This document shows, in pieces, positions 50,520 to 58,749 of a stretch of 64,000 nt of DNA. Position numbers and translations under genes: made by a program. The DNA lies in the NCBI GenBank assembly GCA_016234935.1, contig JACRNL010000015.1, positions 1 to 64,000 on the forward strand, given 5' to 3'. This stretch comes from Deltaproteobacteria bacterium (GTDB lineage: Bacteria > Desulfobacterota > GWC2-55-46). The notes under the pieces are model-generated. The model had not been told where the DNA came from. It did no database searches and worked only from the letters and a program-made list of their open reading frames with translations. How positions within the stretch are numbered: the stretch's first letter is position 1; the number at the start of each line of letters is the position of its first letter.

Positions 50520-51668
50520 GTGAACCACACCTTAAACAAAATCGCCGCGTCAGCCGCCGTATTCTTCGTGTTGGCCGCTCCCGCAAAGGCCGCAAGTCCG
50601 CCGGCATTATGCAAGGTCGCGCTTGACTCCCTCGGCTCCAGCTCCGGCGCGCCCGGAGACAGCTTCGAGATGCTCGGCGTCTGGGAAGATACTCAAGGCG
50701 CAAAGACTGCAAGCATCAACAAAGGCAGCGGGCGCCTTCTCGAGGTGCTTTCCTGGAGCGCGTCCGTCATCAAGGTAAGGATACCCGGCGATCTCTCACC
50801 CGGTATTTACAAGGTCGGCGTTTATTGCAACAACCCTCCGCACTGGCAGGGAAGCGGCTTTAAGGACTTCACGGTGACGGCAAAGGCCGGCGACAGGCAT
50901 AGCCCGGCAAGCCAGCCCCTTGAAGGGGTTGAACCCCCTGAGGGGGTTCAACCCCGGCCTTCTGCCCCAGCCGCATTGCCGCCGCAAAGCGCCGCACTAA
51001 CCGCGCCTGAAGTCCAGCAGACGCAACCGGCGCAAACCGGCACGGGAGGCCAAATACAGATACAACTGCGCGAAGTCACGGAAAAGCAAACGCCGCCCGC
51101 GCCGGAGCAGTCCGGAACCGGCGGCGTAAAGAAACAGGACAAACTCGGCCTGTGGATGCTTGCCGTCATCTTCGCGGCTGTGATTGTCTTTATTATCCGT
51201 AAGAGAAGCGTTGTCCGTGCCGCGAATTACCAACAGGCCGCCGGACTTCCGGAAGAAAAACCTGACGTAGTAAAAACAAAGGCCCGGATAGCTGCCGGCA
51301 GGAATTTGCCAAAGGCCTTTACAGGCGAGTATAAAGGCGTTGCTTACAGCGCCGAAACGCTCGGCTTCAACCCCGATAAAGACGACCCTTCGGCCTTCGG
51401 CACGCCTTGCGTGACGGTCTCCATTGACGCGCCCAAACCCCTTTCAAGAGAGCTTGAGGTCAACGCCCGCAAAACAAGACCCGCGGTCAGCGGCGACAGG
51501 GCCGCGCACATTGACGCCCTTCTGGACATGGGCGCCGACTACATAGACGTCGGTTTCAATACAACATGGGTGGCTGCGGAAGTGCCCGCAACAAAGGCCG
51601 TTGTCGACAGGGCGCTGGCGGAGAGGATCGTTGAACGGCTTATAAAACTGCGCGAACTTTCCGCGTAA
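50520..51668 (+). CDS. IPT/TIG-domain membrane protein with unknown C-terminal domain
   Basis: From GTG 50520 it encodes 382 residues: signal peptide (MNHTLNKIAASAAVFFVLAA, cleavage near AKA), an IPT/TIG-like immunoglobulin domain (about 30-125: LGSSSGAPGDSFEMLGVWED, VIKVRIPGDLSPGIYKVGVY), a Pro/Gln-rich linker with QPLEGVEPPEGVQPRPS from R2 repeats, a membrane helix at about 210-228 (LGLWMLAVIFAAVIVFIIRK), and a C-terminal cytoplasmic domain (AFTGEYKGVAYSAETLGFNP, DMGADYIDVGF) that I do not recognise. The frame is open upstream into the activator gene, but those codons look non-coding. Confidence 0.75.
   Translation: MNHTLNKIAASAAVFFVLAAPAKAASPPALCKVALDSLGSSSGAPGDSFEMLGVWEDTQGAKTASINKGSGRLLEVLSWSASVIKVRIPGDLSPGIYKVGVYCNNPPHWQGSGFKDFTVTAKAGDRHSPASQPLEGVEPPEGVQPRPSAPAALPPQSAALTAPEVQQTQPAQTGTGGQIQIQLREVTEKQTPPAPEQSGTGGVKKQDKLGLWMLAVIFAAVIVFIIRKRSVVRAANYQQAAGLPEEKPDVVKTKARIAAGRNLPKAFTGEYKGVAYSAETLGFNPDKDDPSAFGTPCVTVSIDAPKPLSRELEVNARKTRPAVSGDRAAHIDALLDMGADYIDVGFNTTWVAAEVPATKAVVDRALAERIVERLIKLRELSA
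50919..50960. repeat. In-frame palindromic repeat R2 cluster in the IPT/TIG gene linker
   Basis: CCCCTTGAAGGGGTTGAACC then CCCTGAGGGGGTTCAACCCC: three abutting palindromes, translated as PLEGVEPPEGVQP. Confidence 0.8.
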
Positions 51669-51696
51669 GGGCGGCGTAAGATACGGGGCGTTTCAT

Positions 51697-51975
51697 TCAC
51701 TTCTTAAAAAGTCCTCTTAACTTTTCCATCGGATCCGCGGCAGGGCTGTCCGCCGCCGTCCCTTCCCTGAACTGAAAATAGTCGCAGAAGTTTGACCTGT
51801 CTTTGTCCTTCACAGGCTCGGCCATTGGTTCGCGGCATTCGCTGCCTGCGTCCCTGTCATGGAAGGCGCAGTTCAGACACGCCTTCAAATCCGCGCCGCA
51901 AAAAAAGCACGCATCCCCCCTGCCGGGCTTCCCGGATATGTCAACCGGTCTTTTGCATGAAAAGCATGTTCTCAT
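51697..51975 (-). CDS. Cysteine-rich zinc-binding small protein
   Basis: The 92-residue protein has CFSCKRPVD at the start, then CFFCGADLKACLNC, C48 and a later C (SNFCDYF); eight cysteines in pairs suggest one or two zinc sites. The second half contains CREPMAEPVKDKDRSNFCDYFQFRE, a pattern I have seen in uncharacterised bacterial proteins of similar length. The C-terminus DPMEKLRGLFKK is amphipathic. Function unknown. Confidence 0.75.
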   Translation of the reverse strand: MRTCFSCKRPVDISGKPGRGDACFFCGADLKACLNCAFHDRDAGSECREPMAEPVKDKDRSNFCDYFQFREGTAADSPAADPMEKLRGLFKK

Positions 51976-52010
51976 TTCAATGAATACATGTTGATTAAAC
52001 CGGACGGCGC

Positions 52011-52457
52011 TCAGTCCTCCTGCACCACGCGCACCGCGCCGCGGCTGGGCCGGAGCCTCTCGTCAAGACTGTATTTGCCGGGGCCGATGAAGATGAAGCT
52101 GAAAAAGACGATGCCCAGCTCGACGGCGTGCGACGCGCCGAAAAGACCTTCGCCCCTGTTGAGATGAAAACCAGCCGCGACGATCATGGTTATCACGAGA
52201 AGGGCCGAGAACTCCCTTGAAAAGAGGCCGAGGATGAGCGCGAAGCCGCCGGCGAACTCGGAAACCGCCGCCATGAAGCCCCAGAACACCGGCGCGAAGT
52301 CAATGCCGAATATTCCGGCGGCCCTGCCCAGACCTTCCCACTTCGCAGGGCCGCCCAGCATCTTCGGCGCGCCGTGATAGACAAACATCGCGCCAATGCC
52401 GAGGCGCAATATCAAAAGCCCGATATTCCTGTATCTGCCGAGACTGTTTAATATCAT
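52011..52457 (-). CDS. DoxX-family membrane protein
   Basis: The 148-residue protein with four TM helices has the family features RNIGLLILRLGIGAMFVYHG, FAGGFALILGLFSREFSALL and GASHAVELGIVFFSFIFIGP. DoxX relatives are implicated in thiosulfate:quinone oxidoreductase or membrane redox stress; the specific role is not evident. Confidence 0.88.
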   Translation of the reverse strand: MILNSLGRYRNIGLLILRLGIGAMFVYHGAPKMLGGPAKWEGLGRAAGIFGIDFAPVFWGFMAAVSEFAGGFALILGLFSREFSALLVITMIVAAGFHLNRGEGLFGASHAVELGIVFFSFIFIGPGKYSLDERLRPSRGAVRVVQED

Positions 52458-52470
52458 GCTCTCCCTCCAA

Positions 52471-52531
52471 CGCAGCGCGAGGCTTCAGCCTCGCTTCCCC
52501 GCTTAAAGCCTGCGGGGACATGGTTTTGCGG
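52471..52531. repeat. Dispersed repeat R4, copy 2 (inverted)
   Basis: Reverse complement of 3575-3635 with only a few changes; occupies the upstream region of the DoxX gene. Confidence 0.75.
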
Positions 52532-52626
52532 CTTGATTTAAGCGCGTGAACTGAATTATAGCCAATAAATACTACCTTTCCGAAATACCAGGCCAAAAAA
52601 GACGGCTCCGGAAAGGGCATCCGCGC

Positions 52627-53046
52627 CTACTCATCCCCCGTTACCTTTGTCCTTGTCTTTTTCGTGCGGCCCCTGACCTTTTTCTCAACGACGCGTTTTT
52701 CCTTCGCGGCCCTGGAGGGTTTTGTTTTAAACCGTTTTTTCGGCCTCTGGGCGGCCTTTTTTATGAGGCCGAGGAGTTTTGCGAGGGCCGTTGTCCGGTT
52801 CATCTCCCGCTTTCTGAACTCCCTTGCCGAGATGATAAGTATCCCCTCTTCGGTAACGCTGTTGGCGCCAAGACGGATGAGCCTCTCCTTAACGTCATAA
52901 GGCAGTTTTGACCGCGCTATATCAAAGCGGATATGCACGGCAGTGGAGACCTTGTTTGCGTGCTGGCCCCCCGGCCCGCCGGAGCGGGTGAACTCCTCCT
53001 GCACCTCGCTCTCGTCTATAAAGATTTCATCCGTTACGCGGATCAT
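52627..53046 (-). CDS. arfB: Aminoacyl-tRNA hydrolase ArfB (YaeJ)
   Basis: The 139-residue codon-independent release factor has the catalytic GGQ loop FTRSGGPGGQHANKVSTAV and the basic C-terminal tail (KRFKTKPSRAAKEKRVVEKK) that enters the empty mRNA channel of stalled ribosomes. It is an independent backup for tmRNA/SmpB, and the window encodes both. The position beside the exporter operon appears incidental. Confidence 0.93.
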   Translation of the reverse strand: MIRVTDEIFIDESEVQEEFTRSGGPGGQHANKVSTAVHIRFDIARSKLPYDVKERLIRLGANSVTEEGILIISAREFRKREMNRTTALAKLLGLIKKAAQRPKKRFKTKPSRAAKEKRVVEKKVRGRTKKTRTKVTGDE

Positions 53047-53121
53047 GCGTAGAGTTTACGACTTATACGGAGCGCCATCAAGGGGAATATTGAGGAATTT
53101 ATTATCCCCCTCCCCGGCGGC

Positions 53122-54624
53122 CTACTCTTTCGTTATTTTTTCTTCCTGCCATCCTCCGCCTAAAGCCTTGTATAAGGCCACGAGGTTCGTGGATACGTCC
53201 GTCTCGCTTCGGCTGAGCCTCGTCTGGGAGGAATAGAGCGAACGCTCGGCGTCAAGCACGTCTATAAAACCGGTAAGCCCTTTCAGGTAACGCTCGCTTG
53301 CAAGCCGTACGGACAGCTTGTCGGCCTCGACCTCTCTCAGCAGGGTCCTCTGCCGCTCCTGCCCCTTGTAATACGCGGCCAACGAGCCTTCGACCTCCTC
53401 AAGCGCGGAAAGCACGGCTGACCGGTAACTCAGCAGGGCCGCTTCCCCTGCGGCTTTTTTGGCCTCGATGTTGGCCCGTATCCTCCCCCCCGCGAATATC
53501 GGAAGGCTTACCCCCGGCGCTATCTGCCACGCCCTGCTGCCGGACGCGAGGAGGTTTGACGTATTGGAGCTTTGCAGACCGACAAGGGCCGTCAGATTAA
53601 AGCGCGGGAAAAGTTCCGACCTCGCGACGCCTATAACGGCGCTGGCAACGGCAAGCTCGCGCTCCGCCCTCCTTATGTCCGGCCTTCTAAGCAAAAGCTC
53701 CGACGGCAGTCCTAACGGCAGCTGCGCTGAAACCGCCGGAACGGGCCTTTCCGCGGAAAGCTCTTCAGCCAGGGCCGACGGCTGGTTGCCGAGGAGCACA
53801 GCGATGCGGTAAATGCTTTTTTTAATGGCGGCTTCAATGACTGGTATCTGAGAAGCGGTCTGGGCGGCCTGTGAATCCGCCCTTGCCGCGTCAAGTCCGG
53901 AACTGAGGCCGGCCTTATAACGCGACATGGTAAGCTCAAGGGTGTCCTGCTGTGATTTAAGGTTGTTTCTCGCTATGGACAGCTCCTGCTGGAGGCCGCG
54001 CAGGTCTATGTAGTTCCGGGCCACCTCTCCGAGAAGCGTCACCCTGACGGACCGGCTCTCTTCGACTGCGGCTTCTATGCCGGCCTTTGCCGCCTCGACG
54101 GCCCGGCGCACGCCGCCGAACAGGTCTATCTCCCACGAGGCGTCAAAACCGGTCTTGTAAAGGTCTGTCGTAGTCCCGTTGCCGCCGATTGCCCCGCCCA
54201 GCGACTTTGTGTTGACGTTGGCGCTTCCCCTGCCACGGGCGTCAGACGCCGACAGGTTTACTTTTGGGAGAGCCGCGGCCCCTGCTGCGGCAAGTTCGGC
54301 GCGCGCCTGCCGTATCCTCGTTTGGGCGAGGCGCAGGTCGAGGCTCGACTCCAGAGCCTCGTTTATCAGACGGTCAAGCACAGGGTCGTTAAAACCCTTC
54401 CACCATTGGGCCAAAGCAGAATGGCCCTCCGTACCTGACAGGGCTGCCTCCCTGCCTGACAAAGCGGCCTCCGGGACGCGGGAGGCCGCTGACTTTGATC
54501 CGTCCCACTTATTTTCCAAAGGGGTATCCGGCCGGACGTAATCCGGCCCTACCGTGCATCCTGACGGCAGCGCGGCAAGCAGCAGCGTCCCGATGACGCC
54601 AAGGCAGGCGGAACGTCTTCTCAT
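53122..54624 (-). CDS. Outer-membrane efflux lipoprotein (NodT/OprM family)
   Basis: The 500-residue lipoprotein has lipobox LPSGC at residue 23, followed by TVGPDYVRPDTP, the usual OMF start. The body has two structural repeats with coiled-coil hairpins (for example LRLAQTRIRQARAELAAAGA), LLLRRPDIRRAERELAVASA and a C-terminal VDVLDAERSLYSSQ-like region (IDVLDAERSLYSSQTRLSRS). It forms the trimeric outer-membrane channel for the HlyD/ABC proteins upstream in the same operon. It overlaps the adaptor by 4 bp (ATGA). Confidence 0.94.
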   Translation of the reverse strand: MRRRSACLGVIGTLLLAALPSGCTVGPDYVRPDTPLENKWDGSKSAASRVPEAALSGREAALSGTEGHSALAQWWKGFNDPVLDRLINEALESSLDLRLAQTRIRQARAELAAAGAAALPKVNLSASDARGRGSANVNTKSLGGAIGGNGTTTDLYKTGFDASWEIDLFGGVRRAVEAAKAGIEAAVEESRSVRVTLLGEVARNYIDLRGLQQELSIARNNLKSQQDTLELTMSRYKAGLSSGLDAARADSQAAQTASQIPVIEAAIKKSIYRIAVLLGNQPSALAEELSAERPVPAVSAQLPLGLPSELLLRRPDIRRAERELAVASAVIGVARSELFPRFNLTALVGLQSSNTSNLLASGSRAWQIAPGVSLPIFAGGRIRANIEAKKAAGEAALLSYRSAVLSALEEVEGSLAAYYKGQERQRTLLREVEADKLSVRLASERYLKGLTGFIDVLDAERSLYSSQTRLSRSETDVSTNLVALYKALGGGWQEEKITKE

Positions 54625-55613
54625 GACTCTTTCCCTTTTTCAGCGTCTTTCAGCGGCCTTTGCGTCTGCGCCGCGCCCGCTGCGGAAGGGGCTTCGATAA
54701 ATACGTCCATCTGCTGGCCGACGTAGGCGGGCAGATCGCCGCGTCTGAAGCTGTATATGACCTGCAAAACGCGCGTGTCAACACGTTCGGTGCTGTCTCC
54801 CGTGAGCGACCTCTTGGGCAGCACGAACGGCTCCACCCTTACGAAGCTGAGGCTTGCCTTGTAGTCGCGGTTGCCCCTTAAAGAAGCGGCGGCCCGGGCA
54901 TCGCCTAAAAACCTCCACGCGTCGTTTTCATCTATATCAACCCGCACGTGGAGGTTATCGACGTTGCCGATCATCATAAGCGGCGTGGCGAGAAAGCCTG
55001 TCTGCGCATACTCGCCGGGCCTGATGTTTACCTGAAGCACCTCCGCGTCCACCGGGGAGCGCACGGTAAGACGATCAATGTTCGTCTGCGCCGCCCTGAC
55101 CATCGCGGCGGCGGCCTCGGCCTGCGCGCCGGCGCTATCCAGCTTTGCCCTGGCGATAAGCACTGCGTTCCTTCTCCGCTCAAGGTCGTCAACGCTTATG
55201 GCGCGCCTGTCGGTTATGCCTTCGACGATGTCAAGCTGGCTCTTTACGTCCGCCAGGATTGCCCCTGCCTCGCTCACGACGGCCTTTGCCCTTGCAAGCT
55301 CGCTCATCCTCACGCCGAGCTCGGCCGCAAGCTCCCTGTCGTCAAGCGCAAAGAGCGCGCCGCCCGCGCGGACCTTGTCTCCCCACTTTACGAATATCCG
55401 CTTCACTATCCCCGCAACGGGCGTGCCGATGTTGATGTTGTTTGTTTTGGCCTCTATTATACCGGCCGCGGCTATGTATGAACTGAACGGGGCCTTCGCC
55501 GGTTCGGCCAGATGCTGGGACACAGGGGCAGGCTTTGCCCCGACCGCAACGGAATACACAGCAAAGGCAAACCCTGCCGCGGCTATGACTGGAATGGTGT
55601 ATTTCGGAAGCAT
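54621..55613 (-). CDS. HlyD-family periplasmic adaptor (DevB-like)
   Basis: 330 residues from ATG 55613 (GGAG seven bases upstream). An N-terminal membrane anchor (IPVIAAAGFAFAVYSVAVGA) is followed by a biotinyl-lipoyl domain half (GIIEAKTNNINIGTPVAGIV, KRIFVKWGDKVRAGGALFAL), a coiled-coil hairpin (about 105-180) and the beta-barrel RVDIDENDAWRFL. It links the ABC ATPase/permease pair to the TolC-type channel. The upstream extension of the frame to 55781 runs through an R3 repeat fragment and is not used. It belongs to a DevBCA-like exporter set (ATPase, permease, adaptor, channel). Confidence 0.92.
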   Translation of the reverse strand: MLPKYTIPVIAAAGFAFAVYSVAVGAKPAPVSQHLAEPAKAPFSSYIAAAGIIEAKTNNINIGTPVAGIVKRIFVKWGDKVRAGGALFALDDRELAAELGVRMSELARAKAVVSEAGAILADVKSQLDIVEGITDRRAISVDDLERRRNAVLIARAKLDSAGAQAEAAAAMVRAAQTNIDRLTVRSPVDAEVLQVNIRPGEYAQTGFLATPLMMIGNVDNLHVRVDIDENDAWRFLGDARAAASLRGNRDYKASLSFVRVEPFVLPKRSLTGDSTERVDTRVLQVIYSFRRGDLPAYVGQQMDVFIEAPSAAGAAQTQRPLKDAEKGKES

Positions 55614-55718
55614 CTGCACTCTCCTTTTTAAATAGGCTGCTAAAAAAATCCCGCGTTTCCATTCCCGTGCGGGCCGCTCAAAGAACAGTGAACGATTGAC
55701 AATGCCGCCCCTGCTGTC

Positions 55719-55750
55719 ATCCCCGAATGTCTCTATCGGGGATACAAGCA
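55719..55750. repeat. R3-type repeat fragment
   Basis: CATCCCCGAATGTCTCTATC then GGGGATACAAGC; near-twin of 36978-37010, inside the leader of the HlyD gene. Confidence 0.6.
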
Positions 55751-55777
55751 ATGGTTGTTGTAAAAATAATATTACAA

Positions 55778-56536
55778 TCAATGTTCCAGCTGCGCTGGGG
55801 AATTGACAACCTGCTCTATCCTGCCGTCGTCCATGCGCGCTATCCTGTCGGCGAAGCTGAATATCCTCGCGTCATGGGTGACTATCACGAGCGTCCGTTG
55901 ATGGTCAAGGGCCACCCGTTTCAGGAGCTCCATTACCCGCGCCCCTGTTTCATGGTCAAGGGCGCTCGTCGGCTCGTCGCATACGATAAGCCGGGGGTTA
56001 TGCACAAGGGCCCTTGCTATGGCGACCCTCTGCTGCTGACCGCCGGAGAGCTGTGCGGGAAGCGCGTTCGTCCTGTCGCCGATGCCGACCTCGGCGAGTA
56101 TCTCAGAGGCGCGCTTGACAGCCTCTTTTCTCTTGACCCCGTTGATTATAAGCGGCATGGCGGCATTCTCGGCCGCTGTCAGCGCGGGAAGGAGGTTATA
56201 CGCCTGAAAGACGAAGCCGATGTTTCTGGCCCGGTAGCGCACCTTTTCGTGGCCGGCCATGTGAAGGAGGTCATGCTCGTAAACCCGGCAGCTGCCCGCG
56301 TCCTGGTCGAGTATCCCGGCTATCACCGAGATAAGCGTCGTCTTGCCGCAGCCGGACGGCCCGACGAGCATAAAGAGCTCGCCCTTATTCACCTCAAGGT
56401 CAACCCCGCGCAGCGCCATTATCTTTGAATCATCAACGCCGTAGCCTTTGGCGACGCCGCTGCATTTTACAGCTAATTCCGCGGCGTTAGTGGCTGCGTT
56501 GCCGACATTTACAGCCGGTTCCGTTTGATTTGACAT
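55778..56536 (-). CDS. ABC transporter ATP-binding protein (MacB/LolD/DevA type)
   Basis: The 252-residue ATPase has Walker A LVGPSGCGKTTLISVIAG, the Q-loop region FVFQAYNLLPALTAAENAAM typical of the LolD/MacB group, signature LSGGQQQRVAIARAL, Walker B LIVCDEPTSALD and H-loop IVTHDARIF. It energises the permease encoded just upstream. Type VII ABC systems of this kind drive periplasm-to-outside export mechanically with HlyD and TolC-like partners. Confidence 0.94.
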   Translation of the reverse strand: MSNQTEPAVNVGNAATNAAELAVKCSGVAKGYGVDDSKIMALRGVDLEVNKGELFMLVGPSGCGKTTLISVIAGILDQDAGSCRVYEHDLLHMAGHEKVRYRARNIGFVFQAYNLLPALTAAENAAMPLIINGVKRKEAVKRASEILAEVGIGDRTNALPAQLSGGQQQRVAIARALVHNPRLIVCDEPTSALDHETGARVMELLKRVALDHQRTLVIVTHDARIFSFADRIARMDDGRIEQVVNSPAQLEH

Positions 56537-56566
56537 GAGCCTTTCCTGTTATCCTTACGCACAGCA

Positions 56567-56741
56567 GGGTGCTGAAAAACTAATATACTCGTGCAGGCTG
56601 CTCAAAAAGCCTCCGACCCATGCTCCGCATGGGTACCCCGAAGGCGTCGAGGAGTGAGGAATGAGACGTAGGTATCACTACGCCGTTCGTTCCGAACGAC
56701 GAAGGCAACGCAGTAGATGAGGCGCTTGAGGCAGCCTGTTA
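56567..56741. repeat. R1 dispersed repeat, complete copy after the ABC permease
   Basis: Opens (minus strand) TAACAGGCTGCCTCAAGCGC at the permease stop codon and closes AGTTTTTCAGCACCCTGC. An internal extra end (GCAGGCTGCTCAAAAAGC) lies at 56596-56613; small hairpins CCATGCTCCGCATGG and CGTTCGTTCCGAACG are inside. It has the same architecture as 20253-20456 and 63733-63886. Confidence 0.85.
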
Positions 56742-57893
56742 TCCTTTAAATACTATAGCCGGTTCAAGCTTCATTACCTTTCTTATGCTTATCAGCGCGG
56801 AGAAGATGCATATCACGGTCACGCCCGTTCCGCTGAGAACAAGGAGCTGCCATGGGAATTTAAAGGCAAGGACGCTGTCGCGCAGCAGGTATCCGAAAAG
56901 AGACGCCGCGCCTACGCCGAGGCCGTATCCCACGCTGCCGACCATCAGGGCTTGCAGCAGTATCATCTTAAGAAGCTGGCCGTTGGTGGTGCCCATCGCC
57001 TTGAGCACCCCGAACTGTCTGAGATTGTCGAGGGTAAAATTATAGAATGTCTGTCCTGCCGTAGCCGCGCCTATGATGAAGCCCAGCAAGACCGACATGC
57101 CGAAGTTTATGGGTATGCCGGTATATTTCAGGTAGTATCCTATGGTAACGGACTTGAACTCATCGCTTGTATAGGCTGTAAGGCCGGTTATCTTCGTTAT
57201 CCGTTTTGTCAGCTCCTGGCGGTCGGCGCCTTCCTTTGCCTTGACCAATATAAATGAAAGCAGCTTCCTTTCACGGGGGGCAAAACTTGTCGCGCGCGAA
57301 TACGTCGTGTATATCACGGGCTGGGACTGAAATGTCCGCGAGGTCCTGGCTATCCCGACGACTGTCGCGCGTTTGTCGTTAAGCTCAAGGGTGTCGCCTA
57401 CTTTAAGCGGGATGACCTTGCCGCCGGGCAGCCTTTTCGCGAGCTTTGAGGCCGCCCCGTCGAGGTCTACGATTACGCTGTCGCTTCTTCTGAGGTCTTC
57501 GAGCTTGCCCGCTATCATTACGGCCGGGCCGCCTATAAGGGTCGCGTCGTCAAGGCCTATGACGTTGCATGTCTGGAAGTTGCCGTTTTCAAGCCGCGCC
57601 TTTAAAAGGCCCTTGTAAAGCGGCACCGCCCACTCAACGCCCTCCACCCCGCGCACGCGGTAAAGCTCGGTGTCCTGGATGGGTTTGGTGTCGTCAATGA
57701 ACTGAACCTTCGGGTCCATGACCCAGATGTCGGGCTGGCTGAGGTCGGTTATAAAACTGAATGTGCGGGCCATGATGCCCACGAAGATGGCGGGCTGCTG
57801 CGTCATTATGAAAGACGCGAAGGTAAGACCCATGACGATGCCGATATATTTGCTCCTGTCGCCAGTGAGCATTTTAAGCGCCGTGTAATACAT
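56739..57893 (-). CDS. ABC transporter permease (FtsX/DevC-like)
   Basis: The 384-residue permease has one N-terminal TM (SKYIGIVMGLTFASFIMTQQ), a large periplasmic domain (LSQPDIWVMDPKVQFIDDTK to about 255) and three C-terminal TMs with the FtsX-domain sequence DNLRQFGVLKAMGTTNGQLL and the terminal VMKLEPAIVFKG. This is the MacB/DevC topology of 4 TM with an extracytoplasmic domain. It follows tetR by 2 bp. Its TAA stop is the first codon of the R1 repeat that separates it from the ATPase gene. Confidence 0.92.
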   Translation of the reverse strand: MYYTALKMLTGDRSKYIGIVMGLTFASFIMTQQPAIFVGIMARTFSFITDLSQPDIWVMDPKVQFIDDTKPIQDTELYRVRGVEGVEWAVPLYKGLLKARLENGNFQTCNVIGLDDATLIGGPAVMIAGKLEDLRRSDSVIVDLDGAASKLAKRLPGGKVIPLKVGDTLELNDKRATVVGIARTSRTFQSQPVIYTTYSRATSFAPRERKLLSFILVKAKEGADRQELTKRITKITGLTAYTSDEFKSVTIGYYLKYTGIPINFGMSVLLGFIIGAATAGQTFYNFTLDNLRQFGVLKAMGTTNGQLLKMILLQALMVGSVGYGLGVGAASLFGYLLRDSVLAFKFPWQLLVLSGTGVTVICIFSALISIRKVMKLEPAIVFKG

Positions 57894-57895
57894 GG

Positions 57896-58594
57896 CTATT
57901 TGGCTCCATCGAAGGGCGTCACACCCTCAAAGGGCGTCACGCCCTTTTTATTCAGAGGCATATGTTTGAGCGCGGCAAGGGAGAACCGGATTATATGAGA
58001 GGCCGTCTGCCCGGCGCCGTCCGCGCCGCAGTTTATTTCGGGCTTGAGCCTGGCTATGACCGCGCTTGCGTGGCTGTAAAAAAGGCACTGTCCTATTATG
58101 CTGAAGACAGAGCGGGCTATTTCCTCGTCGCTGAACTTTCCGCCCATTATTTCCCTTACGGCCTCGGTCAAAAAGACGTTGCGCGGCCTTATCGTCCGCT
58201 CCACCATGCGCTTTAACGCCACCGTCGGCTCGACCATCTCCCTTGCCATGAGCTTGCCGTGCCATGACGCCCTGCCCTTATCCAAAAAACCCTGCATAAA
58301 GCTCAGGATAAAACCCTCAAGCCTCTTTTCCGGCGGTTCGTCCTTTGAAGCCGCATACGGGTACTTCCTCGCCGCCTCATTATGCGCGGACTCCAGCACC
58401 TGTAAATACAGCTCCTCCTTGCTCCCAAAGTGGTAATTAATGGCCGCCACGTTGACATCAGCCCTCCGGCAGATCTCCCTGACCGTGGCCGCGTGAAACC
58501 CGAATTCGGCAAAGACCTCTCCTGCCGTAGAAAGAAGGCTTTTGCGCGTATCCTCGCTGAAAGATTTTATGTTGACTGACGTCTGCATGCTCAT
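57896..58594 (-). CDS. TetR-family regulator of the exporter operon
   Basis: About 232 residues, from ATG 58594 (an in-frame TTG at 58615 overlaps the operator). The N-terminal HTH has LLSTAGEVFAEFGFHAATVR and ICRRADVNVAAINYHFGSKE; the C-terminal ligand domain is of the CerR/DUF1956 kind (ARKYPYAASKDEPPEKRLEG, WHGKLMAREMVEPT, IGQCLFYSHASAVI). It is the first gene of the exporter operon, so a ligand of the pump probably relieves repression. The last 17 residues (KKGVTPFEGVTPFDGAK) are entirely repeat-derived. Confidence 0.92.
   Translation of the reverse strand: MSMQTSVNIKSFSEDTRKSLLSTAGEVFAEFGFHAATVREICRRADVNVAAINYHFGSKEELYLQVLESAHNEAARKYPYAASKDEPPEKRLEGFILSFMQGFLDKGRASWHGKLMAREMVEPTVALKRMVERTIRPRNVFLTEAVREIMGGKFSDEEIARSVFSIIGQCLFYSHASAVIARLKPEINCGADGAGQTASHIIRFSLAALKHMPLNKKGVTPFEGVTPFDGAK
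57903..57948. repeat. R2 palindromic repeats forming the TetR C-terminal tail
   Basis: CCATCGAAGGGCGTCACACC then CTCAAAGGGCGTCACGCCCT: two palindromic units in a row, translated as GVTPFEGVTPFDG. Confidence 0.8.
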
Positions 58595-58624
58595 AATAAA
58601 AAACCTGCGATTCAAACAACAATA

Positions 58625-58640
58625 TCAAACGCCTGTTTGA
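58625..58640. promoter_or_regulatory. TetR-type operator
   Basis: Perfect palindrome TCAAAC-GCCT-GTTTGA about 30 bp before the tetR start, with an extra half site ATTCAAACA at 58610-58618. TTCAAAC/GTTTGAA palindromes are typical for TetR regulators; it probably autoregulates the operon. Confidence 0.65.
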
Positions 58641-58749
58641 ATGTCAAGCCGAAAAGGCCGCGCCCGGCCGGGGGCAGGGGGAATGAAGAGACGTTGGATT
58701 GAAGATTCCTGAAAGGAAAGATTGGGATGGCCCTGCCCGCGATGCAGGC

